64,000 nt of DNA from Nitrospirota bacterium (GCA_011620345.1 WOZJ01000050.1:146443-210442); one strand, 5' to 3'. Positions 40,138 through 50,052 are shown, counted from the stretch's first letter. The notes: generated from the sequence alone by a model not told the origin. Program-made: numbers and translations.

Positions 40138-40794
40138 ATGGGACATAAGATTCATCCAAGAGGGCTTCGGATTGGGATCTTGGAAACGTGGGATTCCAGA
40201 TGGTTTATGCAGACGAACTATGCGCAGACGCTTGATGAGGACAACCGCATCCGGAGGTATTTAAAAGAAAGGCTCTATACCTCTGGGGTGAGCAGAATAC
40301 TCATCGAAAGGCGCGGAAACCGCCTCTGGATTACTATTCTTAGCGCTAGACCTGGCTTAATTATAGGGAAAAAAGGTCAGGAAGTCGAAAGATTAAGGGA
40401 AGAGCTGCGGATGTATACGGACAAAGAGTCTCATCTGAATATCCAAGAGGTGAAGCGGCCTGAGACAGATGCGCAGCTAATCGCAGAAAACGTGGCCTTG
40501 CAGCTTGAACGCCGAGTGTCTTACCGTAGGGCCATGAAGAGGGCTATGGCCAACGCCATGCGGTTTGGGGCGCAAGGATGCAAAATTGCATGCGCAGGAA
40601 GGCTTCAGGGGGCGGAAATAGCCCGTACGGAATGGTATAAAGAAGGCCGAATTCCCCTTCAGACCTTAAGAGCCTCGATTGGCTATGGCTTTGCGGAATC
40701 AAAGACGAAATACGGGGTGATCGGGGTCAAGGTATGGATATTTAAAGGAGAAGTGTTGGAACAGCCCATTATGAGGGGGGAGGTCCATGCTTAG
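40138..40794 (+). CDS. rpsC: 30S ribosomal protein S3
   Basis: A 218-residue S3 at the mRNA entry tunnel, part of the ribosomal helicase. [14 protein letters not shown] at the start, the KH domain with [16 protein letters not shown] and the C-terminal [13 protein letters not shown] motif are present. Overlaps rplP by 8 bases. Confidence 0.97.
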   Translation: MGHKIHPRGLRIGILETWDSRWFMQTNYAQTLDEDNRIRRYLKERLYTSGVSRILIERRGNRLWITILSARPGLIIGKKGQEVERLREELRMYTDKESHLNIQEVKRPETDAQLIAENVALQLERRVSYRRAMKRAMANAMRFGAQGCKIACAGRLQGAEIARTEWYKEGRIPLQTLRASIGYGFAESKTKYGVIGVKVWIFKGEVLEQPIMRGEVHA

Positions 40795-41200
40795 CCCTAG
40801 TAAGGTCAAGTATAGGAAGCAGCAGCGCGGGCGGATGAAGGGGTTTGCCACTCGCGGCAATTGGCTTGCCTTTGGCGATTATGGTGTCCAGGCAATGGAG
40901 TGCTGCTGGCTGACAGCTAGACAGATTGAAGCCGCTCGAATCGCTATTACACGCCACCTTAAGCGTGGCGGCAAGGTGTGGATTCGGGTATTTCCGGACA
41001 AGCCTGTCAGCAAAAAGCCTGCTGAAACACGAATGGGGAAAGGGAAGAGTGCCCCGGAGTTCTGGGTTGCGGTCGTCAAGCCTGGGCGCATTCTCTATGA
41101 AGTTACGGGAACCGATGCAGAGTTGGCCAAGGAAGCGGTACGGTTGGCTAGCCACAAGCTGCCGATCAAGACTCGGTTTGTAATGCGTGAGGCGGTATAG
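40787..41200 (+). CDS. rplP: 50S ribosomal protein L16
   Basis: A 137-residue L16 near the A-site t[18 protein letters not shown] and the [20 protein letters not shown] block (the site of L16 arginine hydroxylation in some bacteria) are intact. ATG 40787 overlaps rpsC. Confidence 0.97.
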   Translation: MLSPSKVKYRKQQRGRMKGFATRGNWLAFGDYGVQAMECCWLTARQIEAARIAITRHLKRGGKVWIRVFPDKPVSKKPAETRMGKGKSAPEFWVAVVKPGRILYEVTGTDAELAKEAVRLASHKLPIKTRFVMREAV

Positions 41201-41202
41201 CA

Positions 41203-41406
41203 ATGGAAAATGCAGGAATTTTGCGTGAAAAATCAAAAGAGGCGCTGGTCAAGGTGCTTGACGAAGCCAGGGAAAACCTTTTTCGATTGAGAATGCAAAA
41301 AGCAATTGGGCAGCTGGAAAATACGGCTCAGCTCAAGAGCACGCGCAGACAGATTGCCAGGATTCTGACCGTAATTGCACAAAAGGACGAGGTCCATGGG
41401 AATTAA
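41203..41406 (+). CDS. rpmC: 50S ribosomal protein L29
   Basis: A 67-residue, mostly helical L29 at the tunnel exit next to L23. [35 protein letters not shown]-type heptads (usual FNLRxQxATGQLENP) identify it. It overlaps rpsQ by 11 bases. Confidence 0.94.
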   Translation: MENAGILREKSKEALVKVLDEARENLFRLRMQKAIGQLENTAQLKSTRRQIARILTVIAQKDEVHGN

Positions 41407-41692
41407 AGAACGCGGACAACCCAAGAGGCTGATAGGAACCGTCGTAAGCGCTAAGATGGATAAGACTCGGTCTGTTGTGGTCGAGCACCACAAAAAAGAT
41501 CCGCTATACGGCAAATATATTAGAATAAAGCGGAAAATTATGGCGCACGACTCCAACAGTCTAACGCATGAGGGAGATCGGGTTGAGATTGTCGCGTGCC
41601 GGCCTATAAGTAAGGCAAAGTGCTGGCGCGTGACCCGTGTCCTGCGCTTAGTCATTGCTGAACCCGCGCAACAGGAGGGGCAGGTCGAATGA
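41396..41692 (+). CDS. rpsQ: 30S ribosomal protein S17
   Basis: A 98-residue S17, an OB-fold primary binder of 16S r[23 protein letters not shown] and the [20 protein letters not shown] block are family hallmarks. ATG 41396 with GACGAGG upstream is chosen over an earlier in-frame ATG that lies deep in rpmC. Confidence 0.95.
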   Translation: MGIKERGQPKRLIGTVVSAKMDKTRSVVVEHHKKDPLYGKYIRIKRKIMAHDSNSLTHEGDRVEIVACRPISKAKCWRVTRVLRLVIAEPAQQEGQVE

Positions 41693-42057
41693 TCCAGATG
41701 CAAACTCTTCTGGAAGCCGCCGACAATTCGGGGGCCAAGAAGCTTTACTGTATCCATGTCCACGGGGGCTCCAGCAGGCGTTATGCTTCTTTAGGGGACC
41801 TTATTACCGTTTCTGTTAAGGAAGCAATCCCAAACGGGAAGGTAAAAAAAGGAGACGTACTTAGAGCCGTGGTGGTTCGGTGCAAGAAGGAGGTCCGGAG
41901 AGAGGATGGTAGCTATGTCCGATTTGACCACAATGCTGCCGTACTCGTAAACAAGCAGAACGAACCGATCGGAACCCGTATCTTTGGCCCGGTTGGCAGA
42001 GAGCTTCGAGCTAGGCGCTTTATGAAAGTCATTTCCTTGGCCCCTGAGGTGGTATAA
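41689..42057 (+). CDS. rplN: 50S ribosomal protein L14
   Basis: A 122-residue L14 at the subunit interface. [18 protein letters not shown] and [20 protein letters not shown] are signatures. The start overlaps the rpsQ stop by 4 bases (ATGA). Confidence 0.97.
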   Translation: MIQMQTLLEAADNSGAKKLYCIHVHGGSSRRYASLGDLITVSVKEAIPNGKVKKGDVLRAVVVRCKKEVRREDGSYVRFDHNAAVLVNKQNEPIGTRIFGPVGRELRARRFMKVISLAPEVV

Positions 42058-42058
42058 A

Positions 42059-42370
42059 ATGCTTGAGATCAAAAAGAACGATGCCGTAGTGGTCGTTGCT
42101 GGCAAGGAAAAAGGCAAGCGAGGAAAAGTGTTAAGTCTCTCGAGGGAGAAGGGTCGTGTTTTGGTAGAGGGATTAAACAAGATCAAGAAGCATGCAAAGC
42201 CCTCAAAGAGCTTTCCAGAGGGCGGCATTATAGAAAAAGAGGGCTCATTGTCGATTTCTAACGTGATGCTCGTCTGCCAACACTGCGACAAAGGGGTGCG
42301 GTATCGCTCGACAATGACCGAGGACGGAAGGAAAGTGAGAACGTGCGTGCATTGTGGCAACGTACTCTAA
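42059..42370 (+). CDS. rplX: 50S ribosomal protein L24
   Basis: A 103-residue L24, an assembly initiator with a KOW motif ([18 protein letters not shown]). The C-terminal half carries CQHC and CVHC pairs, a probable zinc-binding ribbon seen in many but not all L24 proteins. It starts 1 base after rplN. Confidence 0.96.
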   Translation: MLEIKKNDAVVVVAGKEKGKRGKVLSLSREKGRVLVEGLNKIKKHAKPSKSFPEGGIIEKEGSLSISNVMLVCQHCDKGVRYRSTMTEDGRKVRTCVHCGNVL

Positions 42371-42401
42371 CGCTCAAAACCACAGAGGATGCATAACGTA
42401 G

Positions 42402-42944
42402 ATGGCTACGCTGAAGGAAAAATACATCGAAGAAATTCTTCCAAGACTCCTTAAAGAGTCTGGCTTCAAGAATCCGATGGAAGCCCCAAAATTGAGTAAG
42501 GTTACGATCAACATGGGGCTTGGGGAGGCGGTTCAAGACCCAAAGCTTATCGCCCAATGTCAAGAGGATGTGGCTGCAATTACAGGCCAAAAGGCCGTCG
42601 CCACGCGTGCCAAGAAGTCGATTGCAAATTTTAAACTGCGGCAAGGTCTTCCTATTGGGGTGAGAGTAACGCTTCGACGGGACAGGATGTATGATTTTGT
42701 TGAGCGTCTCGTTTCTATCGCTATCCCCAGAATAAAAGACTTTCGTGGAATTTCGCCAAGGGGGTTTGACGGGCACGGGAACTATACGCTAGGCCTAAAA
42801 GATCAGATGCTTTTCCCTGAAATTGAGTACGACCAGGTCTACAAGCCTAAAGGAATGAACATTACGTTCGTAACTACAGCCAAAACGGATTCACATGCCA
42901 GGATGCTGTTGGAACAGCTTGGCCTACCGTTCCGGAAGGGGTAA
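42402..42944 (+). CDS. rplE: 50S ribosomal protein L5
   Basis: A 180-residue L5 of the central protuberance, binding 5S r[16 protein letters not shown], the [20 protein letters not shown] segment and the C-terminal [20 protein letters not shown] are standard. Confidence 0.97.
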   Translation: MATLKEKYIEEILPRLLKESGFKNPMEAPKLSKVTINMGLGEAVQDPKLIAQCQEDVAAITGQKAVATRAKKSIANFKLRQGLPIGVRVTLRRDRMYDFVERLVSIAIPRIKDFRGISPRGFDGHGNYTLGLKDQMLFPEIEYDQVYKPKGMNITFVTTAKTDSHARMLLEQLGLPFRKG

Positions 42945-42951
42945 GGAAATC

Positions 42952-43137
42952 ATGGCAAGGAAGTGTCTTATTGTTAAAAGCCGAAGACCGGCCAAGTATC
43001 ACGTCCAACAACGGAATAGGTGCAACCTTTGTGGTAGGCCTAGAGGATATTACAGGAAGTTTGGCTTGTGTCGGATCTGCCTGCGTACGCTTGCCCATAA
43101 AGGGGAGCTGCCAGGGGTTCAAAAAGCCAGCTGGTAG
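42952..43137 (+). CDS. rpsZ: 30S ribosomal protein S14, zinc-binding type Z
   Basis: A 61-residue short S14 with two CxxC pairs (CNLC, CRIC), the zinc-dependent C+ form. ATG 42952 with GGGGTAAGGA upstream is chosen because family homology ([16 protein letters not shown]) starts there. The long, zinc-free S14 form is not seen in this window. Confidence 0.96.
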   Translation: MARKCLIVKSRRPAKYHVQQRNRCNLCGRPRGYYRKFGLCRICLRTLAHKGELPGVQKASW

Positions 43138-43148
43138 GGGAGACAAGT

Positions 43149-43547
43149 ATGGTCACAGATCCTTTGGGAGATTTGCTTATCCGGCTTAAGAACGCCCAAG
43201 CTGTCCGGAAAGAAGTTGTCAGGATGCCTTCCTCAAGGTTGAAGGTAGAAGTGCTTGGTGTCCTTAAGGAGGAAGGGTTCATCCAGGAGGTTGAGCCGAT
43301 CGAGGAAAAAGTCCAGTCTCTTCTTGAGGTAAGCCTCAGGTTTCTTAACAGGTTTCGCGGGGCAATTCAAGGTGCAACGAGAGTCAGCAAGCCGGGGCGC
43401 CGGGTGTACATGGGTGCCGAAGAGCTTAAGAAATGGATAGGGAAACGTTCCGGCGTCTGGGTCCTGTCCACTTCAAAGGGTATTATGACCCATAATCGGG
43501 CGCTTGAACAGAAAGTGGGAGGCGAAGTCCTCCTGCATATCTGGTAG
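43149..43547 (+). CDS. rpsH: 30S ribosomal protein S8
   Basis: A 132-residue S8, which organises the 30S platform and commonly represses the spc operon. DPLGDLLIRLKNAQ at the start (usual DPIADMLTRIRNA) and the C-terminal STSKGIMTHNRALEQKVGGE are characteristic. Confidence 0.97.
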   Translation: MVTDPLGDLLIRLKNAQAVRKEVVRMPSSRLKVEVLGVLKEEGFIQEVEPIEEKVQSLLEVSLRFLNRFRGAIQGATRVSKPGRRVYMGAEELKKWIGKRSGVWVLSTSKGIMTHNRALEQKVGGEVLLHIW

Positions 43548-43571
43548 CGGCCAAAAACGCGGAGTGCGATT

Positions 43572-44117
43572 ATGTCACGAATCGGGAAAAACCCCATCCT
43601 TTTGCCAGAGGGGGTAAGGGCCGAAATCATGGATGGCGGCATGGTGCGCGTAGCCGGTCCGAAAGGTGCTCTCACGCATAAATTGCATGAAGGCATCGCT
43701 GCTAAGCTTGTTGGGGGCACCCTTCAGGTATTTCCTACACAAGAGAGCCGAAAACACAGGGCTCTATGGGGGCTCAACAGGACCCTTGTGGCCAATATGG
43801 TGGAAGGGGTGCACCGAGGGTTTCGGAAAGGCTTGGAGATTGTGGGTGTGGGGTATCGGGCTGAGATGCGTGAGGATGGTCTACACGTTAACGTCGGCTA
43901 TTCGCACCCTGTCGTTTTCAGGCTACCAGATGGGGTGCGGGCAAGTGTAGAGCGGCAGGTCTATATCTCCCTTGAAGGGATCGACAAGTATCTCGTAGGG
44001 GAGACTGCTGCTCGAATTCGGAGGGTTCGTCCCCCCGATTCCTACAAAGGAAAGGGTATTCGCTATCAAGGAGAGGTGCTGAAGCTTAAGGAAAGCAAGA
44101 AATCTGCCAAGAAGTAA
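43572..44117 (+). CDS. rplF: 50S ribosomal protein L6
   Basis: A 181-residue L6 near the sarcin-ricin loop, with two similar alpha/beta domains. MSRIGKNPILLPEGV and the C-terminal RRVRPPDSYKGKGIRYQGE signature (usual PEPYKGKGIRY) are intact. Confidence 0.97.
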   Translation: MSRIGKNPILLPEGVRAEIMDGGMVRVAGPKGALTHKLHEGIAAKLVGGTLQVFPTQESRKHRALWGLNRTLVANMVEGVHRGFRKGLEIVGVGYRAEMREDGLHVNVGYSHPVVFRLPDGVRASVERQVYISLEGIDKYLVGETAARIRRVRPPDSYKGKGIRYQGEVLKLKESKKSAKK

Positions 44118-44129
44118 CAAGGAGAGACC

Positions 44130-44501
44130 GTGGCGGACATTGTAGGGAAAGAGGCATGGCTCAAAAGGAAGCGGCGCATACGGAAGAAAATATCCGGCTC
44201 GTCTGATCGGCCTCGCGTGAGCGTGTTCCGTAGCAGACGTAATTTTAGCGCGCAGGCGATCGACGATGGTTGTGGGGCCACCCTAGCGAGCATTTCTACG
44301 GAAAGCCTGCATGTAAAAGAAGGCCTGAAAATGGAGGGGAACGTCTTGGTAGAAAATGCGAAGGCCTTGGGTGTTCAGTTTGCCAAGATTCTTCAGGAAA
44401 AAGGTATATCGATGATTGTTTTTGATAGGAACGGCTATGCCTTCCATGGTCTGGTCAGGGCCTTCGCCGAGGGCGCGCGCGAAGGCGGGGTTCTCTTTTA
44501 A
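44130..44501 (+). CDS. rplR: 50S ribosomal protein L18
   Basis: A 123-residue L18 that binds 5S r[23 protein letters not shown] and the C-terminal [20 protein letters not shown] (usual FDRGGYLYHGRVKALA) are visible. GTG start after AAGGAGA. Its stop overlaps the rpsE ATG by one base. Confidence 0.95.
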   Translation: MADIVGKEAWLKRKRRIRKKISGSSDRPRVSVFRSRRNFSAQAIDDGCGATLASISTESLHVKEGLKMEGNVLVENAKALGVQFAKILQEKGISMIVFDRNGYAFHGLVRAFAEGAREGGVLF

Positions 44502-45022
44502 TGAGACAGGGTAGCATGCGAGATGGTTCGCCAAAAAGGGGGCGCAAGGAATCGCCGGCAGATGAGTTCAGCGAACGCGTTTTGACGATCAACCGGGTAG
44601 CCAAAGTGGTGGCCGGGGGCAAGAGGTTTAGCTTTAGTTCCCTCGTGGTCGTGGGAAACGGCCAAGGGTTTGTAGGGGTAGGCCTTGGAAAAGCCAAAGA
44701 AGTTCCCGAATCAATCCGAAAAGCCATGTCACGGGCGAAAAAGAAGTTGCTCGCCGTTGAGCTTGTCGGAGAGGGAACGATTGCGCATGAGGCGATAGGA
44801 TGTTTCGGAGCCTCTCAGGTAATCCTTAAGCCAGCGTCGCCCGGAACTGGCGTGATCGCCGGTGGTGCTGTCCGGGCAATTCTTGAGGCCCTTGGAGTAC
44901 GGAATGTGTTGACAAAATCCTTGGGGTCCAACAATCCGCACAACCTTTCCAGAGCGACGCTTGATGCCCTTGAGCAAATCATGGAGCAATCACGTTCCCA
45001 GCGGTCCAGAAAGACGGCGTAA
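44501..45022 (+). CDS. rpsE: 30S ribosomal protein S5
   Basis: A 173-residue S5, involved in decoding fidelity and mRNA unwinding. The double-stranded RNA-binding-like domain [19 protein letters not shown], the [18 protein letters not shown] block and the C-terminal [17 protein letters not shown] are clear. ATG 44501 (TAATG with rplR) is used; ATG 44516, preceded by AGGGT, is an alternative. The next gene is rplO, with no rpmD between. Confidence 0.95.
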   Translation: MRQGSMRDGSPKRGRKESPADEFSERVLTINRVAKVVAGGKRFSFSSLVVVGNGQGFVGVGLGKAKEVPESIRKAMSRAKKKLLAVELVGEGTIAHEAIGCFGASQVILKPASPGTGVIAGGAVRAILEALGVRNVLTKSLGSNNPHNLSRATLDALEQIMEQSRSQRSRKTA

Positions 45023-45054
45023 ACGTTCAAGATCAAGCAAAGAAGGAACAGAGC

Positions 45055-45504
45055 ATGCCTATTTTAGCATCCTTGGTTAGCCCTAGGGGGGCGAAACGTC
45101 GCAAAAAGCGGCTGGGAAGCGGACCTGGCTCCGGCCACGGAAAGACGGCAACACGAGGGACCAAGGGAGCAAAGGCACGGTCGGGTGTTGAAACCTCTCC
45201 CGGATTTGAAGGAGGGCAGATGTCGTTCAAGAGGCGTATCCCTAAAAGGGGGTTTACCAACCCTTCTAGGAGGGACTATGCCGTCTTGAATCTCTTGCAG
45301 GTATCCAGAATTGAGGGCAGGAACGAGTTGGATGAGGCATTCTTGTTCGCCTACTTTCGTATCCCTAAGCACTTTTCGGGGATTAAGCTGCTCGCCCAAG
45401 GAAGCGCAACCAGGCCCATTACTATTCGAGTCTCAAAAGCATCCAAAACAGCTGTAGCCAAGGTAGAGCAGGCGGGCGGAAAGGTCGAGTTCATCAGTGC
45501 TTAG
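45055..45504 (+). CDS. rplO: 50S ribosomal protein L15
   Basis: A 149-residue L15, a late-assembly protein. The glycine-rich N-terminal arm KRLGSGPGSGHGKTATRGTKG and the FEGGQMSFKRRIPKRGF block (usual FEGGQMPLYRRLPKRGF) are diagnostic. AAGGA precedes the start. The 32-base gap after rpsE has no room for L30. Overlaps secY by 8 bases. Confidence 0.96.
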   Translation: MPILASLVSPRGAKRRKKRLGSGPGSGHGKTATRGTKGAKARSGVETSPGFEGGQMSFKRRIPKRGFTNPSRRDYAVLNLLQVSRIEGRNELDEAFLFAYFRIPKHFSGIKLLAQGSATRPITIRVSKASKTAVAKVEQAGGKVEFISA

Positions 45505-46825
45505 AAGCCTGGCGAAACTATGGAACATTGAGGACCTTAGAAAGCGGATCCTTTATACGCTCCTCCTTCTCATCGTTTTTCGGCTTGGGGTCTATATTCC
45601 GACCCCGGGGATAGACAGAGAAGCGCTCGCCGCGTTCTTTGAGCGTTCACGAGGGACCCTTCTGGATGTCTTCGACATGTTCTCGGGCGGAGGGCTTGAG
45701 CGCTTCAGCGTGTTTGCTTTGGGTATTATGCCTTACATCAGCTCATCGATTATTTTTCAGCTCTTGGCTGTTGTTGTTCCCTCACTCGAAAAGCTTCAAA
45801 AGGAAGGAGAGTTCGGGCGCAGGAAGATCAACCAGTATACGCGCTATGCTACGCTTGCACTCGCATTCTTCCAAGGGTTTGGAATCAGCATCGGCTTAGA
45901 GCATATGGTGTCACCCGCTGGGGTACCGGTTGTTCCAGGGGGTGGAATGGGGTTTCGCCTCTTAACGGCTGTTACCGTCGCAACGGGTTCTATGTTCGTC
46001 ATGTGGATCGGGGAACGGATATCCGAAAGAGGGGTGGGGAACGGTACCTCGCTGATTATTTTTGCGGGGATTGTTGCCGGCATCCCGTCGGCCATCATCA
46101 GAGTGGGGAAGCTCGTTGTGGCGGGCGAGCTAGGAATCGGCAACTTGTTGCTCGTGGGAATGATCATGCTTGCGTGCATCGTGTTTATCCTCTTTGTGGA
46201 GCGCGCTGAAAGAAGAATTCCCATACAATACGGCAGGAGAATGGTGGGATCGCACGTGCATGGGGCACAACTTTCCCATCTTCCACTGAAAGTCAATACC
46301 GCGGGAGTTATTCCACCTATTTTTGCCTCGTCGCTTCTCATGTTTCCTGCGACGTTCCTGCAGTTTCTTCCCCCGATGCAACTCGAAGGCCGGCCTTGGC
46401 TTGAGAATTTGATGTTGTACTTTGCTCCGGGAGCTTTTGGATACGAGGTCACTTATGTTATGCTTATCGTGTTCTTCACGTACTTCTACACGGCTGTCCA
46501 ATTTAACCCCGAGGACGTTGCCGATAATTTAAGAAAGTACGGGAGTTTTATCCCGGGCGTTCGCCCTGGGAAGGAGACGGCCGAGTATATCGACACGATC
46601 CTGACTCGATTGACGCTATGGGGCGCCTTGTATCTATCGGTGATCTGCGTCCTTCCGAGCGTTTTGGCGAGGGAGTTTCGAGTGCCGTTCCGGTTCGGCG
46701 GGACAGGTTTGTTGATTGTCATCGGGGTAGCACTCGATACGATTGCGCAACTAGAGTCTCAAATGTTGGTTCGCAGCTACGACACATTTATCACGGGAGT
46801 AAGGATTCGTGGTAGGCGAGCGTGA
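45497..46825 (+). CDS. secY: Protein translocase subunit SecY
   Basis: A 442-residue, ten-helix inner-membrane channel of the Sec pathway. RLGVYIPTPGID follows the first helix. FSVFALGIMPYISSSIIFQL is the plug/helix 2 region, and GERISERGVGNGTSLIIFAG and QFNPEDVADNLRKYG lie in the signature loops. GTG 45497 overlaps rplO. The spc-cluster position before adk is standard. Confidence 0.97.
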   Translation: MLRSLAKLWNIEDLRKRILYTLLLLIVFRLGVYIPTPGIDREALAAFFERSRGTLLDVFDMFSGGGLERFSVFALGIMPYISSSIIFQLLAVVVPSLEKLQKEGEFGRRKINQYTRYATLALAFFQGFGISIGLEHMVSPAGVPVVPGGGMGFRLLTAVTVATGSMFVMWIGERISERGVGNGTSLIIFAGIVAGIPSAIIRVGKLVVAGELGIGNLLLVGMIMLACIVFILFVERAERRIPIQYGRRMVGSHVHGAQLSHLPLKVNTAGVIPPIFASSLLMFPATFLQFLPPMQLEGRPWLENLMLYFAPGAFGYEVTYVMLIVFFTYFYTAVQFNPEDVADNLRKYGSFIPGVRPGKETAEYIDTILTRLTLWGALYLSVICVLPSVLAREFRVPFRFGGTGLLIVIGVALDTIAQLESQMLVRSYDTFITGVRIRGRRA

Positions 46826-47474
46826 GTATCGCATCGTTCTTTTGGGCCTTCCTGGAGCGGGGAAGGGGACGCAGGGCAAGCTTCTTCAGCAGACCCTTGG
46901 GATACCAACCATATCTACGGGCGACATGCTTCGCGAAGCAATGAACGTTGGTTCGGAATTAGGCCGCATGGCGAGGTCGTATATGCAAAAAGGAGAGCTT
47001 GTCCCCGACTCCGTTATTGTGCGAATGGTTGAAGAAACCATAGGGTCGGAGCGGTGTGCCAAGGGGTTTATCCTAGACGGCTTTCCTAGGACGTACGAGC
47101 AGGCAAAGGCACTTGATGGAGCGCTCGAGGCTTGGGGCAAGACGTTGACCAAAGCGCTTTATTTTGAGCTTCCCGAAGAAGAGGCGGTTCGGCGTATTTC
47201 CGGAAGGATAGTCTGCAACAGCTGTCAGCGCATGTACCATAACTTATTTAACCCTCCACCAACTTCTGGAAGGTGCGAATGTGGTGCAGAGCTGAGCATT
47301 CGGGAGGACGACAAAGAAGAGACTGTGCGCAAGCGGGTAGTCGTATACCGATCCCAAACGTTGCCTGTCGTAGAATATTACGGGCAAAAGGGGATCCTTT
47401 GCACTATTGACGCCTGCCCCACAATTGAAAATGTTCAGGAAAAAGCCTTGAGAGCGTTGTGCGCAAATGCTTAA
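46809..47474 (+). CDS. adk: Adenylate kinase with zinc-type LID
   Basis: A 221-residue adenylate kinase (ATP + AMP to 2 ADP). The P-loop GLPGAGKGTQ and the FILDGFPRTYEQA motif are present. The LID domain carries cysteines at 136, 139, 156 and 158. The usual zinc site is CxxC-x16-Cxx(C/D); here the last pair is C-x-C (GRCECGAEL), one residue shorter, so the zinc geometry is unusual. GTG start inside secY (17-base overlap). Overlaps map by 8 bases. Confidence 0.95.
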   Translation: MVGEREYRIVLLGLPGAGKGTQGKLLQQTLGIPTISTGDMLREAMNVGSELGRMARSYMQKGELVPDSVIVRMVEETIGSERCAKGFILDGFPRTYEQAKALDGALEAWGKTLTKALYFELPEEEAVRRISGRIVCNSCQRMYHNLFNPPPTSGRCECGAELSIREDDKEETVRKRVVVYRSQTLPVVEYYGQKGILCTIDACPTIENVQEKALRALCANA

Positions 47475-48246
47475 GGGCGTATTTTTGAAGTCTCCAGAAG
47501 AAGTCCAAAAGATCGCACGAGCCTGTAGGACGGCCAGTGTAATCTTGACCGAGATCCGCGGCCGCGTCAGGCCAGGCATACGGACTGCGCAGATCGATGC
47601 ATGGGCACGGGAACTGTGCAGCATGAATCGTGTTAGCCCTGCATTCCTTGGGTACAGGGGATACCCGTCTGCCATTTGTGTTTCGATCAACGAAGAGGTT
47701 GTTCATGGTATCCCAGGGCAACGCATCCTAGAAGAAGGGGATGTCGTCAGCTTGGATTTTGGGGTGCGCTACGAAGGGTATTACGGGGACACGGCGCTTA
47801 CGTTTGTTTTGGGCAAGCCGAATGATGTGCGCATAACCGGGCTACTCGAAGCGACCGAAGCGGCTCTATGGAAAGGAATCGAGAAAGCCAGGCCTGGAGG
47901 CAGAATTGGGGACATTTCTGCCGCTATCCAGAGGACGATCGAAGCGCAAGGTTTTTCTGTTGTCCGGGAGTTCGTTGGCCATGGCCTTGGAAAGCATCTG
48001 CATGAAGAGCCCCAGATTCCAGGATATGGACAAGAAGGAACTGGCCTTAGAATTCAGCCAGGTATGGTGTTTGCGATTGAACCCATGGCCAATCTTGGCG
48101 CCTGCAACGTAGAAATTTTGAAAGATGGCTGGACAGCGGTCACAAAAGATAGGTCCGTATCGGCTCATTATGAGCATACCCTTGCCGTAACGGATGGGGG
48201 AAATCAAGTTCTAACGCTTATTTCAGCTTCAGGTATAGGGTCTTAG
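47467..48246 (+). CDS. map: Methionine aminopeptidase, type I
   Basis: A 259-residue metalloprotease that removes N-terminal methionine from new proteins. The dinuclear-metal ligands are visible in order: [14 protein letters not shown] (two Asp), [12 protein letters not shown] (His), AIEPMANLG (Glu) and [11 protein letters not shown] (Glu). No N-terminal zinc-finger or SH3 extension. Located between adk and infA as in many bacteria. Confidence 0.97.
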   Translation: MLKGVFLKSPEEVQKIARACRTASVILTEIRGRVRPGIRTAQIDAWARELCSMNRVSPAFLGYRGYPSAICVSINEEVVHGIPGQRILEEGDVVSLDFGVRYEGYYGDTALTFVLGKPNDVRITGLLEATEAALWKGIEKARPGGRIGDISAAIQRTIEAQGFSVVREFVGHGLGKHLHEEPQIPGYGQEGTGLRIQPGMVFAIEPMANLGACNVEILKDGWTAVTKDRSVSAHYEHTLAVTDGGNQVLTLISASGIGS

Positions 48247-48256
48247 GGAGCATAGG

Positions 48257-48481
48257 GTGCCAAAAGAAGAGTCGATAGAGGTTGAAGGCGTCGTTGTAGA
48301 AGCCCTTCCAAACGCGATGTTTCGAGTCGAGCTTAAGAACGGGCATAAAATTTTGGCTACCATTTCAGGGAAGATGCGAATGCATTACATCAAGATCCTG
48401 GCCGGCGATACCGTTGTGGTGGAGCTTTCGCCGTACGATCTAGCAAGGGGTAGGATCACCTACAGGGAGAGGGACAGGTAA
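48257..48481 (+). CDS. infA: Translation initiation factor IF-1
   Basis: A 74-residue OB-fold protein that blocks the A site during initiation. [20 protein letters not shown] and the C-terminal GRITYRER signature are intact. GTG start with GGGAG upstream. Its TAA overlaps the rpmJ ATG (TAATG). Confidence 0.96.
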   Translation: MPKEESIEVEGVVVEALPNAMFRVELKNGHKILATISGKMRMHYIKILAGDTVVVELSPYDLARGRITYRERDR

Positions 48482-48594
48482 TGAAGGTTCGAGCCTCCGT
48501 CAAGCGGATTTGTGGGAAATGTAAGGTGATTAAGCGTCATGGCATCATACGGATTGTCTGCGAAAATCCGAAACACAAGCAACGCCAAGGATAA
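48481..48594 (+). CDS. rpmJ: 50S ribosomal protein L36
   Basis: A 37-residue L36 with the C-x2-C-x12-C-x4-H zinc pattern (CGKC ... CENPKH), the C+ form. Start codon overlaps the infA stop. rpsM follows after 8 bases. Confidence 0.97.
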   Translation: MKVRASVKRICGKCKVIKRHGIIRIVCENPKHKQRQG

Positions 48595-48602
48595 GGTTAG
48601 AG

Positions 48603-48977
48603 ATGGCAAGAATTGTTGGGGTTGACCTTCCGGAACACAAGCGTCTTTTTATCGCTCTCACTGCGATCTACGGAATAGGCCGGAGTAGGGCGATGAAAGC
48701 CTTGGAAGACTGTGGAATCGATTCGTTCAGAAAAGTTGCGGACCTCTCTGATGTCGAGCTCAACCTTCTCAGGAAGCATATTGAAGATACCTACCGGGTT
48801 GAAGGCGAGCTCCGCAGAGAGGTTATGATGAACATCAAAAGACTCATGGATCTTGGTTGCTATAGGGGGTTACGTCACAGGAGAGGTTTGCCGGTCCGTG
48901 GTCAACGGACCCGAACCAACTCTAGGACTCGTAAGGGGCCGAGAAGGCAGATCGGCGGTAGAAAGAAAAAAGCCTAG
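48603..48977 (+). CDS. rpsM: 30S ribosomal protein S13
   Basis: A 124-residue S13 of the 30S head contacting P-site t[23 protein letters not shown] and the C-terminal [20 protein letters not shown] are hallmarks. First gene of the alpha cluster. Confidence 0.97.
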   Translation: MARIVGVDLPEHKRLFIALTAIYGIGRSRAMKALEDCGIDSFRKVADLSDVELNLLRKHIEDTYRVEGELRREVMMNIKRLMDLGCYRGLRHRRGLPVRGQRTRTNSRTRKGPRRQIGGRKKKA

Positions 48978-48985
48978 GAGCGTTC

Positions 48986-49372
48986 ATGGCAAAGGTTCAA
49001 AGAAAAGTCAAGAAGGTTAAAAGAGCAGTTCAAAGTGGGATTGCACATGTCCATGCCTCCTTCAACAACACGATCATCTCTTTGACAGACGTGGAGGGGA
49101 ACGTCTTGGCATGGACGAGCGCGGGTATAGCGGGGTTTAAGGGCTCAAGTAAAAGCACTCCTTACGCCGCTCAACAGGCGACCGAGGATGTCTCCAAGAA
49201 AGCGCAAGCCTATGGCCTTAAGAACCTCCAAGTATACGTCAAAGGTCCGGGACCAGGAAGAGAGGCCACCATTCGGACCCTTCAGGCGTGCGGGTTTAAT
49301 GTTACCCTTATTAGGGACGTTACTCCTATTCCCCACAACGGTTGTAAACCGCCTAAAAGACGGCGGGTCTAA
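48986..49372 (+). CDS. rpsK: 30S ribosomal protein S11
   Basis: A 128-residue S11 of the 30S platform. [18 protein letters not shown] and the C-terminal [18 protein letters not shown] signature are complete. Confidence 0.97.
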   Translation: MAKVQRKVKKVKRAVQSGIAHVHASFNNTIISLTDVEGNVLAWTSAGIAGFKGSSKSTPYAAQQATEDVSKKAQAYGLKNLQVYVKGPGPGREATIRTLQACGFNVTLIRDVTPIPHNGCKPPKRRRV

Positions 49373-49411
49373 GAACCCTCACCATCGGAACTCTTGAGGA
49401 GGTAAGGCTCT

Positions 49412-50038
49412 GTGGCAAGATATTCGGATTCTGTGTGTAGACTGTGTAGGCGGGAAGGGACAAAGCTCTTCTTGAAGGGCACGCGTTGCGTCTCTGACAA
49501 ATGCGCCATTGACAGGCGCGCTTATCCACCCGGGCTTCATGGTAAAGCGCGCGGCAAGCTGACAGACTACGGCATGCAGCTTCGAGAGAAACAAAAAATC
49601 AAGCGTTTGTACCGCATGATGGAGGACCAGTTTCGGATTTTCTTCGAACGGGCATCGCGGAAAAGGGGGAACGCGGGCGAGAATTTGCTTACCTTGCTCG
49701 AGCGGCGGTTGGATACCGTTACGCACAGGCTTGGTTTTGCCAGGTCTCAGGCGGAAGCAAGACAGTCGGTTCTACATGGCCATATCCTCGTCAATGGCCG
49801 AGCGGTTGATATCCCGTCTTATATAGTTCGGGAAAGCGACGTCATTGAAGTAAGGTCCAAGGACAAGGAGAAAGAGTTTATTCAGGAGCGTACCGAGGCG
49901 TTAGCCCGGCATAGCGCCCCTTCATGGCTCTCTCTCGACCCTGGACAGCTGAAAGCTCAGGTAATGCGCCTTCCTTCGAGGGAAGACATTCCTTTCGAAG
50001 TTAAAGAGCAACTGGTGGTCGAGCTTTACTCGAAATAA
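49412..50038 (+). CDS. rpsD: 30S ribosomal protein S4, zinc-binding form
   Basis: A 208-residue S4, a primary 16S rRNA binder and often repressor of the alpha operon. The N terminus has four cysteines (VCRLCRREG ... CVSDKCAID), the zinc-binding C+ type. The S4 RNA-binding domain (LERRLDTVTHRLGFARS) follows. GTG start with GAGGAGG upstream. Confidence 0.97.
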   Translation: MARYSDSVCRLCRREGTKLFLKGTRCVSDKCAIDRRAYPPGLHGKARGKLTDYGMQLREKQKIKRLYRMMEDQFRIFFERASRKRGNAGENLLTLLERRLDTVTHRLGFARSQAEARQSVLHGHILVNGRAVDIPSYIVRESDVIEVRSKDKEKEFIQERTEALARHSAPSWLSLDPGQLKAQVMRLPSREDIPFEVKEQLVVELYSK

Positions 50039-50052
50039 TACAAGGACGGTTT

